From: Chrysaora quinquecirrha
Lineage: Eukaryota > Cnidaria > Scyphozoa > Semaeostomeae > Pelagiidae
Reading direction: 5' to 3'
NCBI GenBank assembly: GCA_014526335.1
Contig: JACTAT010000010.1
Coordinates: 8,016,450 to 8,080,449, forward strand
DNA length: 64,000 nt
Shown piece after piece: positions 1 to 10,600 of this stretch. Position 1 is the stretch's first letter, and each line of letters opens with the position of its first letter. Below the pieces are notes generated by a model that saw only the letters and a program-made list of their open reading frames with translations, was not told where the DNA came from and did not search any database. The translations under genes and the position numbers were made by a program.

Positions 1-239
1 CAACCAAACATTGTAGAATTATTCCTAAAGCATAGGGCAAAATGTGATAAAACCTCCTGACTTTCACATGAAAGACATTGGGAAAGATATTTTATTATTT
101 CTGTTGTCATATATTTCATCATGTTACCTCCAGATAACCATATTCGGAGAAATGTCAACAAAAACTAAACTTATAACATAACATCCTTGAAACTTATAAC
201 ATCCTGGAAACTTGTCCAAATTCAAAAAACCATACATAC

Positions 240-650
240 ATTGATTTGTCTTCACAAGTGCTTATTAAAAGATGGGAAAACCTGCTGCCCAACAACAAAC
301 ATTCCCTGTTTATTAAATGATGGGGAAAACCATTGACAGGGAAAGCCTTTACTTCCAACAAACATTCCCCGTTTATAAAAAGATGGAAAGGGTACACGTT
401 ATGTTACCCCTCAACTCAACGAATATTGTCCGTTTATTAAAGGATGGAAACAAAGCCTTTACCCCAAACAAACATTCCCTGGTTATTAAAAGATAGATAA
501 GACACCCATTACCCCTCAACGGATATTGTGCATTTATTAAAAGATAGATAAGACACCCACTACCCCTCAAGGCATATTGTCCGTTTAAAAGGATGGGAGC
601 AAAGCCTTTACCCTTAACAAACATTGTCCGTTTATTGAAACTTGGAAAAG
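240..650. repeat. Degenerate tandem repeat, about 60-bp unit
   Basis: Six to seven diverged units recur, each built from an 'acaaacattccc' or 'ggatattgtccg' segment, 'tttattaaaagatgg', and 'aaagcctttaccc' or 'acacccattacccctcaa'. Unit length varies and copies differ by substitutions and small deletions, so this is an old minisatellite-like array. Open frames through it on the minus strand only reflect the repeat and are not genes. Confidence 0.75.
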
Positions 651-1115
651 GCTGTAGGTTGTAGGTTGTGGGCTGGTAAAATAGCATAGCTACAGAGCTG
701 TAGGTTGTTGGTTGTAGGCTGGCAAAAAAACATAGCTACATAGCTATGCTGTGGTTGTAGGCTGTAGGTTGTAGGTTCGCAAGATAACATGGGGAACATA
801 CATATGCTGTAGGCTGTAGGTCGTAGGTTGGCAAAATAACATAGCTACATAGCTATGCTTTTCGTTGTGTGGTTGTAGGTTGTAGGTTACAGGTGGTAGG
901 TTAGCAAAATAACATAAGTACATACATATGCTGTAGCTTTTAGGCTGCAGGTTGGCAAAATAACATAGGTACACAGGTATGCTGTAGCTTGTAGGTTGTA
1001 GGTTGTAGGTTGATAAATAACATAGCTACAAAGCAATACTGTGCGTTCTAGTTGGGGGGTGCTAGCATGGTGGACAAATATAACTATGACCCTATGTTGT
1101 AAGTTCAAGGTTGTA
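650..1115. repeat. Degenerate tandem repeat, about 47-75-bp unit (gctgtaggttgtaggt...)
   Basis: About seven units share 'gctgtaggttgtaggttg', then 'gcaaaataacatagctaca', then 'tagctatgctg'. The stretch 'catagctacatagctatg' is nearly self-complementary, so each unit could form a small hairpin. The inner 7-bp motif 'gtaggtt' is itself repeated a variable number of times and accounts for most of the length differences between units. Confidence 0.8.
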
Positions 1116-1274
1116 CGTCGCCATTATTAGGGCTCCCAACCTTCTGTAGGCCACAAATGCTAATCACACATGGGCTGTGTAGGTACATATGCACTGATAC
1201 TGATACACCCGTAGGTTGTAGGCTCACAAATAAAAGGTATAACTTCGAGGTGGTCCTGTATTCTACATAGGAAT

Positions 1275-2160
1275 AAAATAAAAGAGTTGAGAAATAAAAT
1301 AAATGCAATAAGTAGAAATAGAAATATTTCTGTAGAACTTAAAAATAAAAGAATTGCAAAATTCAAAGAAATCTAGAATACAAAGAAGAACTAGAAAGGA
1401 ATCAAAATTAAAACCATTCATTAACGATGAAAGAGGCTTGGGTAAAGAAAGTCTGAAATTGCTTAACAAAGCCAGTTGGAATACTAAAGAATTTCTGAAA
1501 TATTCAAGAGTCAGTAATCATGTCTGTTTTTCTAAAGATGATAAATCCTTATTCATAAATTGAAATAAGATTGAGAATGGTCCTTCATTAACTAAAATGG
1601 TGGCATATGTAAATAATCCACATTCACATAAATATCCTCCTATAGGATTGATTGCAACTGCTGAAACTTTAACTTCTGAAGGCATGCCAATTAGTGATTT
1701 TCCAAGATCTCTACAAGATCATCTAAGAAATATTAGTGTTTAAAAAAAAGAAGGAATTAAAAAAGAAATAAATACCCCTATAAGAAAGAAATTACAAGTA
1801 GTGAAAGAATTTGAGATATTTTAAAGAGATCAGCAGAAACAGATAAAAAAATTAAAGAATTATTAAATAAGTATCTCAAAGAATATATAAGAAAAAAAGA
1901 AGCTAGTGGAGGTGAAATTCCTACTCGTCCTCCAGGTGCTACAAGTGCTGCTAGATCAGATTTACTAAATCGATTTGAAAGCAAAGACAAAGTGGAAAAA
2001 GAAAATGATTTGAAAATTCAACAAATTCTTGGTAAAAAAAGTTTCAACTTTTAGAAAAGCAGAATCCAAAGGGTACAAAAATGATAAGATGAAAAAGAAA
2101 CTGTTAAAATCCATATTATCCTTAAAAAAAAGTTTGACAGATTCTAATAGGAAAAAATAA
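1275..2160 (+). pseudogene. Broken AT-rich viral-type gene, unknown function
   Basis: A plus-strand coding trace is spread over at least three frames. One segment is at 1354-1560, in-frame continuation past a stop runs at 1564-1740, and a charged helical segment in another frame runs from about 1825 to 2050 (residues such as KKIKELLNKYLKEYIRKK followed by a Gly/Pro-rich stretch). I do not recognise the protein. Its base composition and its decay by stops and frameshifts match the viral genes further right, and it lies upstream of the integrase. It is therefore probably the leftmost gene of the endogenous Polinton/adintovirus-like copy. That assignment is inference from position and composition only. 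Confidence 0.4.
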
Positions 2161-2561
2161 TGTTTGTTTTTTATATGAATATTGAGTTATAAAAGAGTAG
2201 TATTAGTCCAGTCATCTTAAAATTACCCCTGAGAATTATTGCAAAAGAAGCTTTTTCATTAAAAACTGGCTAAATGTAACTTACACAAAAACATACTAAA
2301 AGTCTCCAAAGATCAAAGCACGGGAACACCTTTGAAATAGGTACACGATTTCATACCGCATGGAAACGAGGCTAAGAACCAGAAATGTTGGTTTTGCATG
2401 ATTTAATTCGCAAAAAACTCGAAATTGACTTGAAGCTTCAGAGTAAATTTTAATAAAATGAACATAATGCATTTGCACATGGTTTTAACTAAACAAAACA
2501 TAAAATAGAGCAATTATTGCTAATCCAGTACCCTACATAAGTTATGCAAATGTTGTATCAG

Positions 2562-3395
2562 TCAGTTATTTTCGGCGTCATCAGAGTCATAGTCTAGAGT
2601 GGAATTTGTGCAGGCTGAGCCTTTGCATTGGCCGCAGGCTGGAGAACACTGCATTCCATTCTTTCTGCAGGTGCACCTCTTAGTATTGCAATCGGATGAA
2701 CAGTTACAACGGATCAGCTGCAGCAGAGATTGTGGGGCAGGCGGCAAGTCACTCGTAACTGGAATAATTTGGGCATCATCGAATTTCCATCCCCAATCCT
2801 CTATCCTCAGCGATGAACCTTCTCCTTGCCACTGCTTTACTTGAAGATATACTCGAAGGCTGTGGAATCGTGCTGCTGCAGCAGTTGGCGGTAGATTCTG
2901 TGGCTGGACATATGAGGTTTTTGTTGCAAGCTTTTTGTAGTATCGTTGATATCTCAGCTTGTTCAGACTGATGCCTGGCTTACCACCAAAGAGAATGACA
3001 AGTGCCTTTTCACCTGCAGTGACAATGTCAGATACGGTGGAGTGACAGCCAAAAACTTTAGCCTGCTCCATAAGGTGATGTGTATTCTCCAACTTCTTCA
3101 AGGCGGTGGCCTTACCAACTCCATACAGGCGCGAAGTGGTGTCACAGCCAGTTATAGCGTGAAGAAATAAGAGATTCCTACAAACTTCGTCACCTAACTG
3201 ATGTTTTACCTCTTTCACATGCCAGACGCGGTGTACTTTTGAGCTTGCTTTTGGCTCTGGTCGAAAATAGATGTCGTGGCTATCGTCAGAAGCATAATAA
3301 CACAAGAGGACCAGTAAGTCTGTGTCGTCCCCAACAAGAACTGTGGGTTTAGTTTGGCAAGATTCAATAGCAGTTTTAACGATCAAAAGATAAGT
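2562..3395 (-). CDS. PIN/FEN-like nuclease-fold and CXC-domain protein, 3' exon
   Basis: The reading frame is uninterrupted for about 277 codons to a stop at 2562. The N-terminal part has an acidic PIN/5'-3' exonuclease-like core (GDDTDLLVLLCYY, then LLFLHAITGCDTTSRLYGVGK), with Asp clusters of the metal-binding type. The C-terminus holds a Tesmin/TSO1-like CXC zinc-binding motif (RCNCSSDCNTKRCTCRKNG followed by CxxACGQCKGxxC). There is no ATG at the left edge. The frame opens just after a tttcag splice-acceptor-like sequence at about 3396, so this looks like the last exon of a spliced gene whose upstream exons I cannot place. Such proteins are very numerous in cnidarian and other marine invertebrate genomes, probably as mobile-element genes (family knowledge). 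Its GC content is higher than its surroundings, consistent with an inserted unit. The biochemical role is unknown. Confidence 0.7.
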   Translation of the reverse strand, partial: TYLLIVKTAIESCQTKPTVLVGDDTDLLVLLCYYASDDSHDIYFRPEPKASSKVHRVWHVKEVKHQLGDEVCRNLLFLHAITGCDTTSRLYGVGKATALKKLENTHHLMEQAKVFGCHSTVSDIVTAGEKALVILFGGKPGISLNKLRYQRYYKKLATKTSYVQPQNLPPTAAAARFHSLRVYLQVKQWQGEGSSLRIEDWGWKFDDAQIIPVTSDLPPAPQSLLQLIRCNCSSDCNTKRCTCRKNGMQCSPACGQCKGSACTNSTLDYDSDDAENN

Positions 3396-3399
3396 CTGA

Positions 3400-4490
3400 A
3401 ATAGTTATGTCTGAAATCAAATATACAGTGAAAGTATTGTAACTTGTCAGCACAATGCATTACAGGCAGATTTGTGCAGTCACTTGCCCAGGATAAATAT
3501 TTTGGGGGCAACCATTGTTAAGAATAATAGAAACAGCAGGTGTTTTACAATAGAACAATAGAATTTCAGGATTTTTGGGGGGCTTCGCCCCCCTTGGCTT
3601 TGTGCCTGGATTCCTGGAACGAAATATTTTGATATGGTACACTCAATTTTTCATAAGATATTATGCTATACAGATCTCATACAGATATAGTGTCATTTGT
3701 GGAACTTCAGTTTCGCATGCGTAGCGTATCGTCCCACCTTTAGAATTCGCTGTTTAAAATCAAACAAATAGCCTGTTTATACATATGTATTGTAAGACCA
3801 AATTTGTGATTGGAAAGAGATGCGATTTAAGTCATAGTCCGAGGCTTTACTGCATGGAGTGTAGGGTTTCAGAAATGTTAGAGTATTTTTTTAGGGTTGG
3901 GCTTCGTTAAAGTCAAATCTTGAATCACGTGGCTGAGACCCGGAATCACGTGATTAATTGGGACGACTACATCGAAAACTATACGGACGCAGGACGCGTT
4001 ATTTTCCCAATCACAACCTAGATGTTGCTTGCATAAACGCCGCCAGGCCAGTCAGAAATAAAGGCAGTATACAGTAAACACTTTGTAAGGAAAATATTTT
4101 CCTGGTTTAAAAAAAAGCTTCAGGGAATGTTTTTTAACTTTTATTAGAAGGTATAATAATGAGCTTACCTGATCTAAAAGCTCCAAAGACCCTGCATTTT
4201 CCGTCAGGCAATGCAGCACGTGGAGAAATTGAGGAAACGTCATTCAGGACAGGAAAAATAAACGCAGCCTCGTTTTCATGCAGCAGCATACAGGGTTCTA
4301 TTGAAAGCTCGTTTTAATGCATTTCCTGGGTTCAGATTTTAGGAGACTTTTGATATGTTGTAGGAGAGGCTTTTCGCAATACAAAGTAAGTATTAAACCT
4401 TCTTTTGCAATTAGTCACAGGTTGAGGCACATTTTGCTGTAAAATTACTGGACTATATTATTAGTTTGTAATAGAAGTCTTGAAAATGGA
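3400..4490. other. No supported gene
   Basis: This interval holds no coding frame I can defend. At 3573-3592 a G-run, cttcg and C-run form a short perfect hairpin. A GC-richer stretch at 3700-4030 with several CG-containing words may belong to the inserted element that brought the CXC gene, but I found no terminal repeats or target duplications to define its ends. Confidence 0.5.
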
Positions 4491-4493
4491 TAA

Positions 4494-5026
4494 TTCATTA
4501 TCGGAGCATTTGACAGATTTATACAATAATCCTGCATTTCCTGGTTCTCTATGAGGATTGAATAGCTTTTATGATCATGCAAAAAAAGAAATACCGAGTT
4601 GAACATGGAAACAGGTAAATGAATGGGCTAAGTAAATAACACATATAGTTCATTAAAACCTGTTAGAAAAAAATTAATTCATCCTCGGATTAAAGTTGGA
4701 AGACAAGACTATTGCTGAGAAATAGACTTGATGGATGTCCAGAGCGATAGAATTTTTTGTCCACAAATTAATAGGGGAACACGTTATTTGTTTTGTTGTA
4801 TGGAAAAATTCGATAACCATGCTTGGGTTAGACCAATTGCTAATAAAACTGGCATATCAAGTGTTTTGGCGTTTAAGGATATTCTTGAATCGACAGTCCG
4901 TAGACCAAAACTTCATAGAGCAGATCATGGCTCTGAATTTATTAATAAGTCATTTCGTAATTTAACAATAGAAAATAATATAGAATTATTTTTTTCTAAT
5001 GATGATCCCACAGGTAAAACTGTGGT
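4494..5026 (+). pseudogene. Polinton-type integrase, 5' half (interrupted)
   Basis: This is the N-terminal and central part of a retroviral-type (rve, DDE) integrase of the Polinton/adintovirus kind. The N-terminal segment from 4494 contains several in-frame stops. From about 4640 the core reads through EIDLMDV (first catalytic Asp, about 4720), FDNHAWVRPIANKTG and HRADHGSEF (second Asp, about 4924). The frame stops a few codons after FFSNDDPTGKT because a 10.3-kb element is inserted at 5027. The third catalytic residue (Glu) lies on the far side at about 15291. Neighbouring viral genes are 16-22 kb, F-box-like genes and polymerase B further right. In living relatives this enzyme joins viral DNA to host DNA. 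Here it is dead: nonsense codons plus the insertion. Confidence 0.88.
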
Positions 5027-5129
5027 GAAATAGGACAACATGTGAAATATGCCGGCCTAGTGAAATTGGCTGTGAAATAAAACATTGGTGCCTTATTTCA
5101 CAATTTGTGAAATAGTCCTATATTACTAA

Positions 5130-6840
5130 TATTCAGTTATGCAAATCAGTTTGGCCATTGATCTGCTCCCTGTACTGAGCCTTATAAACAATTACACAAG
5201 AAAGGCTTTTTCCCTGGGCCACCTAGAAACGTGCTTTTTACTTTAATCTATCCCATTTCTCACCGGACACTGTTTAAAGATTTTGCTAAGCGTTTAGAAA
5301 CCTATAAGTTGGTTTAAATTTCGATTTTCGCTCGGCTCAAAAAAGTTTTGATTTTGATTGCCGCCATCTATTGCGTTCCCTTCACTGCACGCACAGTGAT
5401 TCTTTTGTTATGCAAAAGTTTATTTCTTAATTGGTTGTTTATGTTGTTGAGCTGGTACGCGGGCCAAAATTATTTCAGTATTTGAAATGGAGGAAAAAAA
5501 TTGCAAAACTACTCGTTCTCTTACTCAAAAGTATTGCTGTTAATGTCTCCTAAAATTTCTTCAAAAACTTGGATATTATTTCTGCTGTTGATTCCATGAA
5601 TATTCTCAAGATTTATCACGCATCCCTCCTCTTTTGTCCTGTCTGTGGTCCGCTCAGATAGAGGTCTAAGGAAACTGATGTTTTTTAAGGTTTCAAGAAG
5701 AGTTCTTGCTTTGATAGCTCCACAAATCGCCAGGATAAGAATCGTGTTTTGCTGTTGCGTCTTAAATTTTCCCACTGATAACGCACAGTTGAAAAATTTT
5801 AAAGCACTCTGCACGCAACGCAATGGAAAAAGACTCGTAGGGCCTGTAATAGGTCTACCCTATGAAACTCAAAGGCCTAAAATTTTCTTGGGTTCTTTTA
5901 AAAAGACAGAGTTTGAACACAAAAAAATCGACATTCAGTTAGATAGACTATTTGTTGTTGATGTAGGAAATTTGAAATTGAAGTTTTGGAGTTTTCTGTG
6001 GGATTGGGGGGGGGGATTGTTGAACTTACCAGGCAGTAATTTTGCATGTAATAGCATTTCAAGTTCAGACAGGTCATATAAACATTTTGTTACATTATAG
6101 TTCAAGTAGATGGAACACAGTCAAAGATATCCATCACCTCCATGTATATCACTTGCTCACAAAAGGGTGATGATGATGATAATGATGACGACCATAGTGA
6201 TTATTGTGATGATGATGACATCTTTTTCTGTCCACAGTTTAATACCCTTTTATCAATTCTCCAATGTGTTTACCATTACAAGTAGACTAGCTTTTTAACT
6301 TGATGCCAGCGATGCGGGTGACTATTAGTACCAGTTTAGCCTTGGAAAGACAAGATACCACTCAGCTGCCTTTTAACTTGTAGCCTTCTGAACTTTCGCT
6401 AGAGTCTGGGGAGGTTAGCTCCCAATGGCATCCCACAACCTTCTATCTTGCGATTCTTTTTTTGATCAAAGCCCTTTCTGTCCAGGTAGTGCATGCCATA
6501 TTTTTCTAAATCTTTTAAAACCGAAAGATAGTTAAAATTTCGATTTTATATTGGCCTCAAAAAGTTTTGGTTTTGATTGCGGCCATCTAATATGTTTCTT
6601 TCACTATACGTACATTGAATCTTTTGTGTGCGACTCTCAGGGGTTTATTCAATGACTTACCGCTTTAAAAGTCTGGATTCCATACAAAATCTTAACTTTC
6701 GTGCGACTATCGCACAATCGTGAGGCGTGAGAATTTCTTTTCGTACGATTATCGCACGACCATAAATACAAATGGTGATATTTTTGCCGTAGCAGAGCCT
6801 ACACGATTACATTACTAAGATTTAGTTGTGATGTAGTCTT
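5130..6840. other. Transposon interior without supported gene
   Basis: No convincing coding segment lies here. A 151-codon plus-strand frame at 5645-6100 overlaps a 100-codon minus-strand frame; neither shows a recognisable domain. A (tgatga)n-like microsatellite lies at 6168-6220. The words 'aaagttttgattttgattgc' and flanking bases at 5345-5410 recur in diverged form at about 6540-6628. Confidence 0.4.
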
Positions 6841-6859
6841 TCTTGCAAGATATTTTGAG

Positions 6860-7468
6860 ATCTACCACACAAACAAGTTTGGTCATTTATGAATTCTCGT
6901 GCCGGTGTGATGCCAGGTACGTAGGTCGTATTTCCCAGAGATTAGGTGATAGGATAAAACAGCATGTCCCTACTAACATTCATCTGCATAATTTTCGGCA
7001 AAGAGAGCAGCCACCCCGTGGGTCTAAACAACAACCTAGTCTTAAACATGATTCTGCCATAGGACAACATCTACTCGATAACCCGATTTGTGCGGAAAAT
7101 TACAGCGAGGATTTTTTCAGAATCATTGGCAAAGCAAGATGTTTGTTTCACTTAGGGGTTTTGGAATCTGTCTACATCAAAACCAAAAGGCTGGTTCTGT
7201 GTAGACAGAAAGAGTTCGTTTTCTCACTTGGACTCTTCAAATAAGTCATTGGTCCTCCCGCTGTATCCGACCAGCTGATTGGTGTTTAAAACACAATGCC
7301 AATTCAGCTTTTCGTTCTTTCTAATTGGTGCATTTCGAGCCGCATCTGGGTATAAATTCCGCCTTAGTCTATTGTTTTGGTCTGTTTCTGACGTTCATAC
7401 TCTGAGGAGTGTCAGACGAAAAAAGCTTTTAAGTATGCCCGAAAATGATTCCGCTATTCCTCGCAATT
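6860..7468 (+). mobile_element. Penelope-like element 3' fragment (GIY-YIG end)
   Basis: This is a 5'-truncated Penelope-like retroelement copy retaining only the GIY-YIG endonuclease end and 3' UTR. The frame 6843-7244 contains LVIYEFSCRCDARYVGR and ISQRLGDRIKQHVP, the GIY...YVG layout, and it continues past the point where the longer copy at 55470-56064 has a stop. The two copies are nearly identical base for base from about 6860 to about 7468, including the noncoding tail (aattggtgcatttcgagccg...). Both lose similarity at the same place ('cgcaatt'), which marks the likely 3' end of the element. It is nested inside the 10.3-kb element. Confidence 0.85.
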
Positions 7469-7619
7469 TCGAAGTTTTGTACAACTCAAAGACAATCTTC
7501 ATTTCACGTCTTTTGGCCAGCTAGCTAGTCTAGGCCTAGACTAAAAGTTCTTGCAAAAAATCTAGGTTTCTAAGTTTTGTTGAAATGTTTAAATGTTTAA
7601 TCTTCCTGAATTTTAGAAA

Positions 7620-10600
7620 GTGTTACAAACTGTATTCAAAGCCATGGAAAATGAAAGTTTTGTGAAAAAGAAATGGTCAGATCTCACTGTCAACCAGAAA
7701 GACATAATGGTAAAAATGGTTGCCTTCGAATTGACATCACAGGGAAAAGACTGTCCACAAACCAGCACCCTTCAAAATCGTGTTACACCATTCTACAATG
7801 AAAGACTCAACATGCAGAGAAAGCAACAATCGGCAGAGGAACGCAGAAAGATAAGAAAAATTAGGAAACTTCATCAAGCAAATTTCGTAAGTGTATACAA
7901 TATTTTCTTGACTCATCTATGTCATCAGAATTCAGAGGCGGCAACAGCCGCTGGAATGTGGGGTGGACTAGCGAGCGAAGCGGGTTTTGGGGCTTGCCCC
8001 CAGAAAATGTTTAGGGGCCACACCCTTTAGAATGCCGGAAAACGGCCCCTAGAGTGACGGGAAACGCCCTTTTTGAATAGAATGAAAGATAGTATCCAAA
8101 AAAGAACGAAAACGAACGCTTGGTGCTTGAACAACAATTTCGTTGTAGGAAAATCAATGGTAAAGTCTCTAAAAAAGGAAATTGACTCATCGACCCTTCC
8201 CCCCACCATTTTCTCATCGAATTTGGGCGAATTAAAATATCGATCTTGGAGAAAAGTGGGGTGGACGCGTCCCCAGTCCACCCTGTGGTGCTGCCCCTGT
8301 CAGAATTGAGCAAACATGTGAAAGTACTATATGAATATCAGTTACATAATGAATATATATATACTTTTTCTATTTGTAGAGATTCAAAGAAAATAAAATA
8401 AAGGAGGCATGAGAGAAAGGAGAGCTAAATTTATCAGATAAAGATGCACTAGAGACCTTCAAAGAAAATTTGTCAAATAGATATACGATTTATGATATTG
8501 AGTCACCACCAGATAGTGACGATGAAGGTGAACAAGAAAGAGAAAGACAAGAGATTAAGGGAACTAGAAAAAGGAAGAGACAGCTATCGAAAGATGTATC
8601 AATTTGTAAGAAATGAAGTGCATGAAGGGAGAGTTTTGATGCCTGCTTTGAACGATTAACCCCCTTTGTGGAATTGCATATCAAGTGTTGGGGAATTGCA
8701 AGAAGCACCACAACCTAACCTAACCAGTACACCGAAAGGTTGTGCCATGTCATTGGCCACTCCAAGATATTTTGAACCAGTCAGCTCTTCTGGATCTCAA
8801 AGTAGCCCAAACTACTTTAGAAATTGGTTGAAGCCAAGTGCTTACGCTGACTGTCCTTGGGAAAGAATTCAGTCATTCACTTTCAAACAGGTATAAGTAA
8901 CTAAGTGTGTTTACAGCATTCTACTGTATCGTCACCTGAATTCAGTAGCCCCAGTAGTCTAGGTGCAAAGTTTTAATTTTCACTTCTGCAGTCACAGCCT
9001 TATAAGAATCGGGCTGATAAAATTAAGAGCATAAGTATTCGTACAGTGAAATTAACCTACACTGTTATGGATGCTTTATCAATTTTCGCATTGAAACTTG
9101 GTATCTTGTGATTTTGAAAAGATTTAATGCTGTCACTTGTTTAGAAAAGTGATCAATGCAAAAAAACTTCGGTTATGGTAGAGAACTAGACGAAATTAAC
9201 CTATTTGATTTTTAACTTAGTTACAAGTCAAATTCACCTCTGTTTCCTTATAAAGAAAGTAAGTGAAGCAGAGCCAGGTCTTCATGTATTTCACATCTAG
9301 ATATTACCAAAAGTAGTTCTTCCCCTTTATTCAGTTAGGAAGTAAAAGTGAATTGATAAAATCAATTTTGATGGCTTTCTTTTAGTTTAGATTGGCTGAT
9401 GGAAAGTTCCAATTTGTTTTTCAGATAAACACTATTCTAAGGCAAAACAGTTTTGATGCAAACTGGGCAGGTTGTGGAGGCAAAGATTTTGAAACCCTCC
9501 TTTTTGGCAAATTTGTAAACACCAAGATAATCTTGTTTGATTATGGTCTTAACCTGGAAGGGAAGCTTTTTAAGTTCAATTTAAGTCTTAATCATTACCA
9601 AGTTAAGTTGTGTGGTGATTTCTGAAGCATGGAATGCTGTGCTGTAGAGAAAGTTTATTACTGTATTACTGCCCATTTGTACCCACTAGGATCCTTGAGT
9701 GACTCTCAGATTTGGATGTTGCCGTATGTGTTGTTTATGTTATGTAAACATTGATTAAATTTTTTACAATTTGATTATATATTTCTCCAGGTTTCAGTTG
9801 GTTTTGTTAAAATGCTCAGTATATTACTACATAACAGAGAGGGTAGGTTAACTTATTAGTTTTGGATCCCCTTATTCTGGTGCTTTAAGTGATCCAATCG
9901 TTTTAAAAGCTTTTCTGCTGTCTAACTCTGAAAACGATTCTTCATTGCTTTGGCAGAATGAATGTATGGCAAAATTCATCAATGTCATTAATACAAGAAA
10001 AATATCCCTATCAAATGGAGCATTTGTAACAGACAGCTCACTAGGAGAACAGGCTCAGAAGTATAGGGAAATGGTAATTGATTTAAGTGTCATGAACATT
10101 TTATCACTTCCTACTATTTTTTTTGAGCAGTTTTCCTATTAAATATTGGAAAATTACTATGCAACAAAAAAAATTTTTTAATTTTGTTTCTATCTATCAA
10201 CAGGTCTTCAAAAAAGTAAAGTTTACAATGGCTCCAGTTTTGCGATTCCCTGATGAAAAGAATGGACATTGGGCTATTGCTGTAAGTATCTGATAGGTTC
10301 TATTCATTTCCCAGTACCACATTCAGTAGCATACCATTGCAGAGGATTCTGGCTGAGAAGTCTATAGTTTTATGAAAAAGATGTTTGTTTGGGAACATTC
10401 CTACATATACCTTTTATTTCTATTTCGTAACAGGTTCTCACCAAGCAGTCAGCTGCAACACAGCAGTTTGAACTTGCACTGTTGGACCCTTTTAAAGAGG
10501 GTACTACTACAGATATCATGAAGCTGAAGTAAGTTTTGTTCTTGATTTTCTATCCATTAATTTTTATATTGTTGATTCTTTATTAGAACAGTATTTTCTT

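Noticed and set aside
240..1110. CRISPR-like array
   Set aside because: Units are degenerate, of variable length and without unique spacers. The window is eukaryotic; these are minisatellite-type repeats.
5645..6100. 151-codon ORF as transposase of the 10.3-kb element
   Set aside because: No catalytic motif is visible, an equally long antisense frame overlaps it, and it contains a poly-G run.
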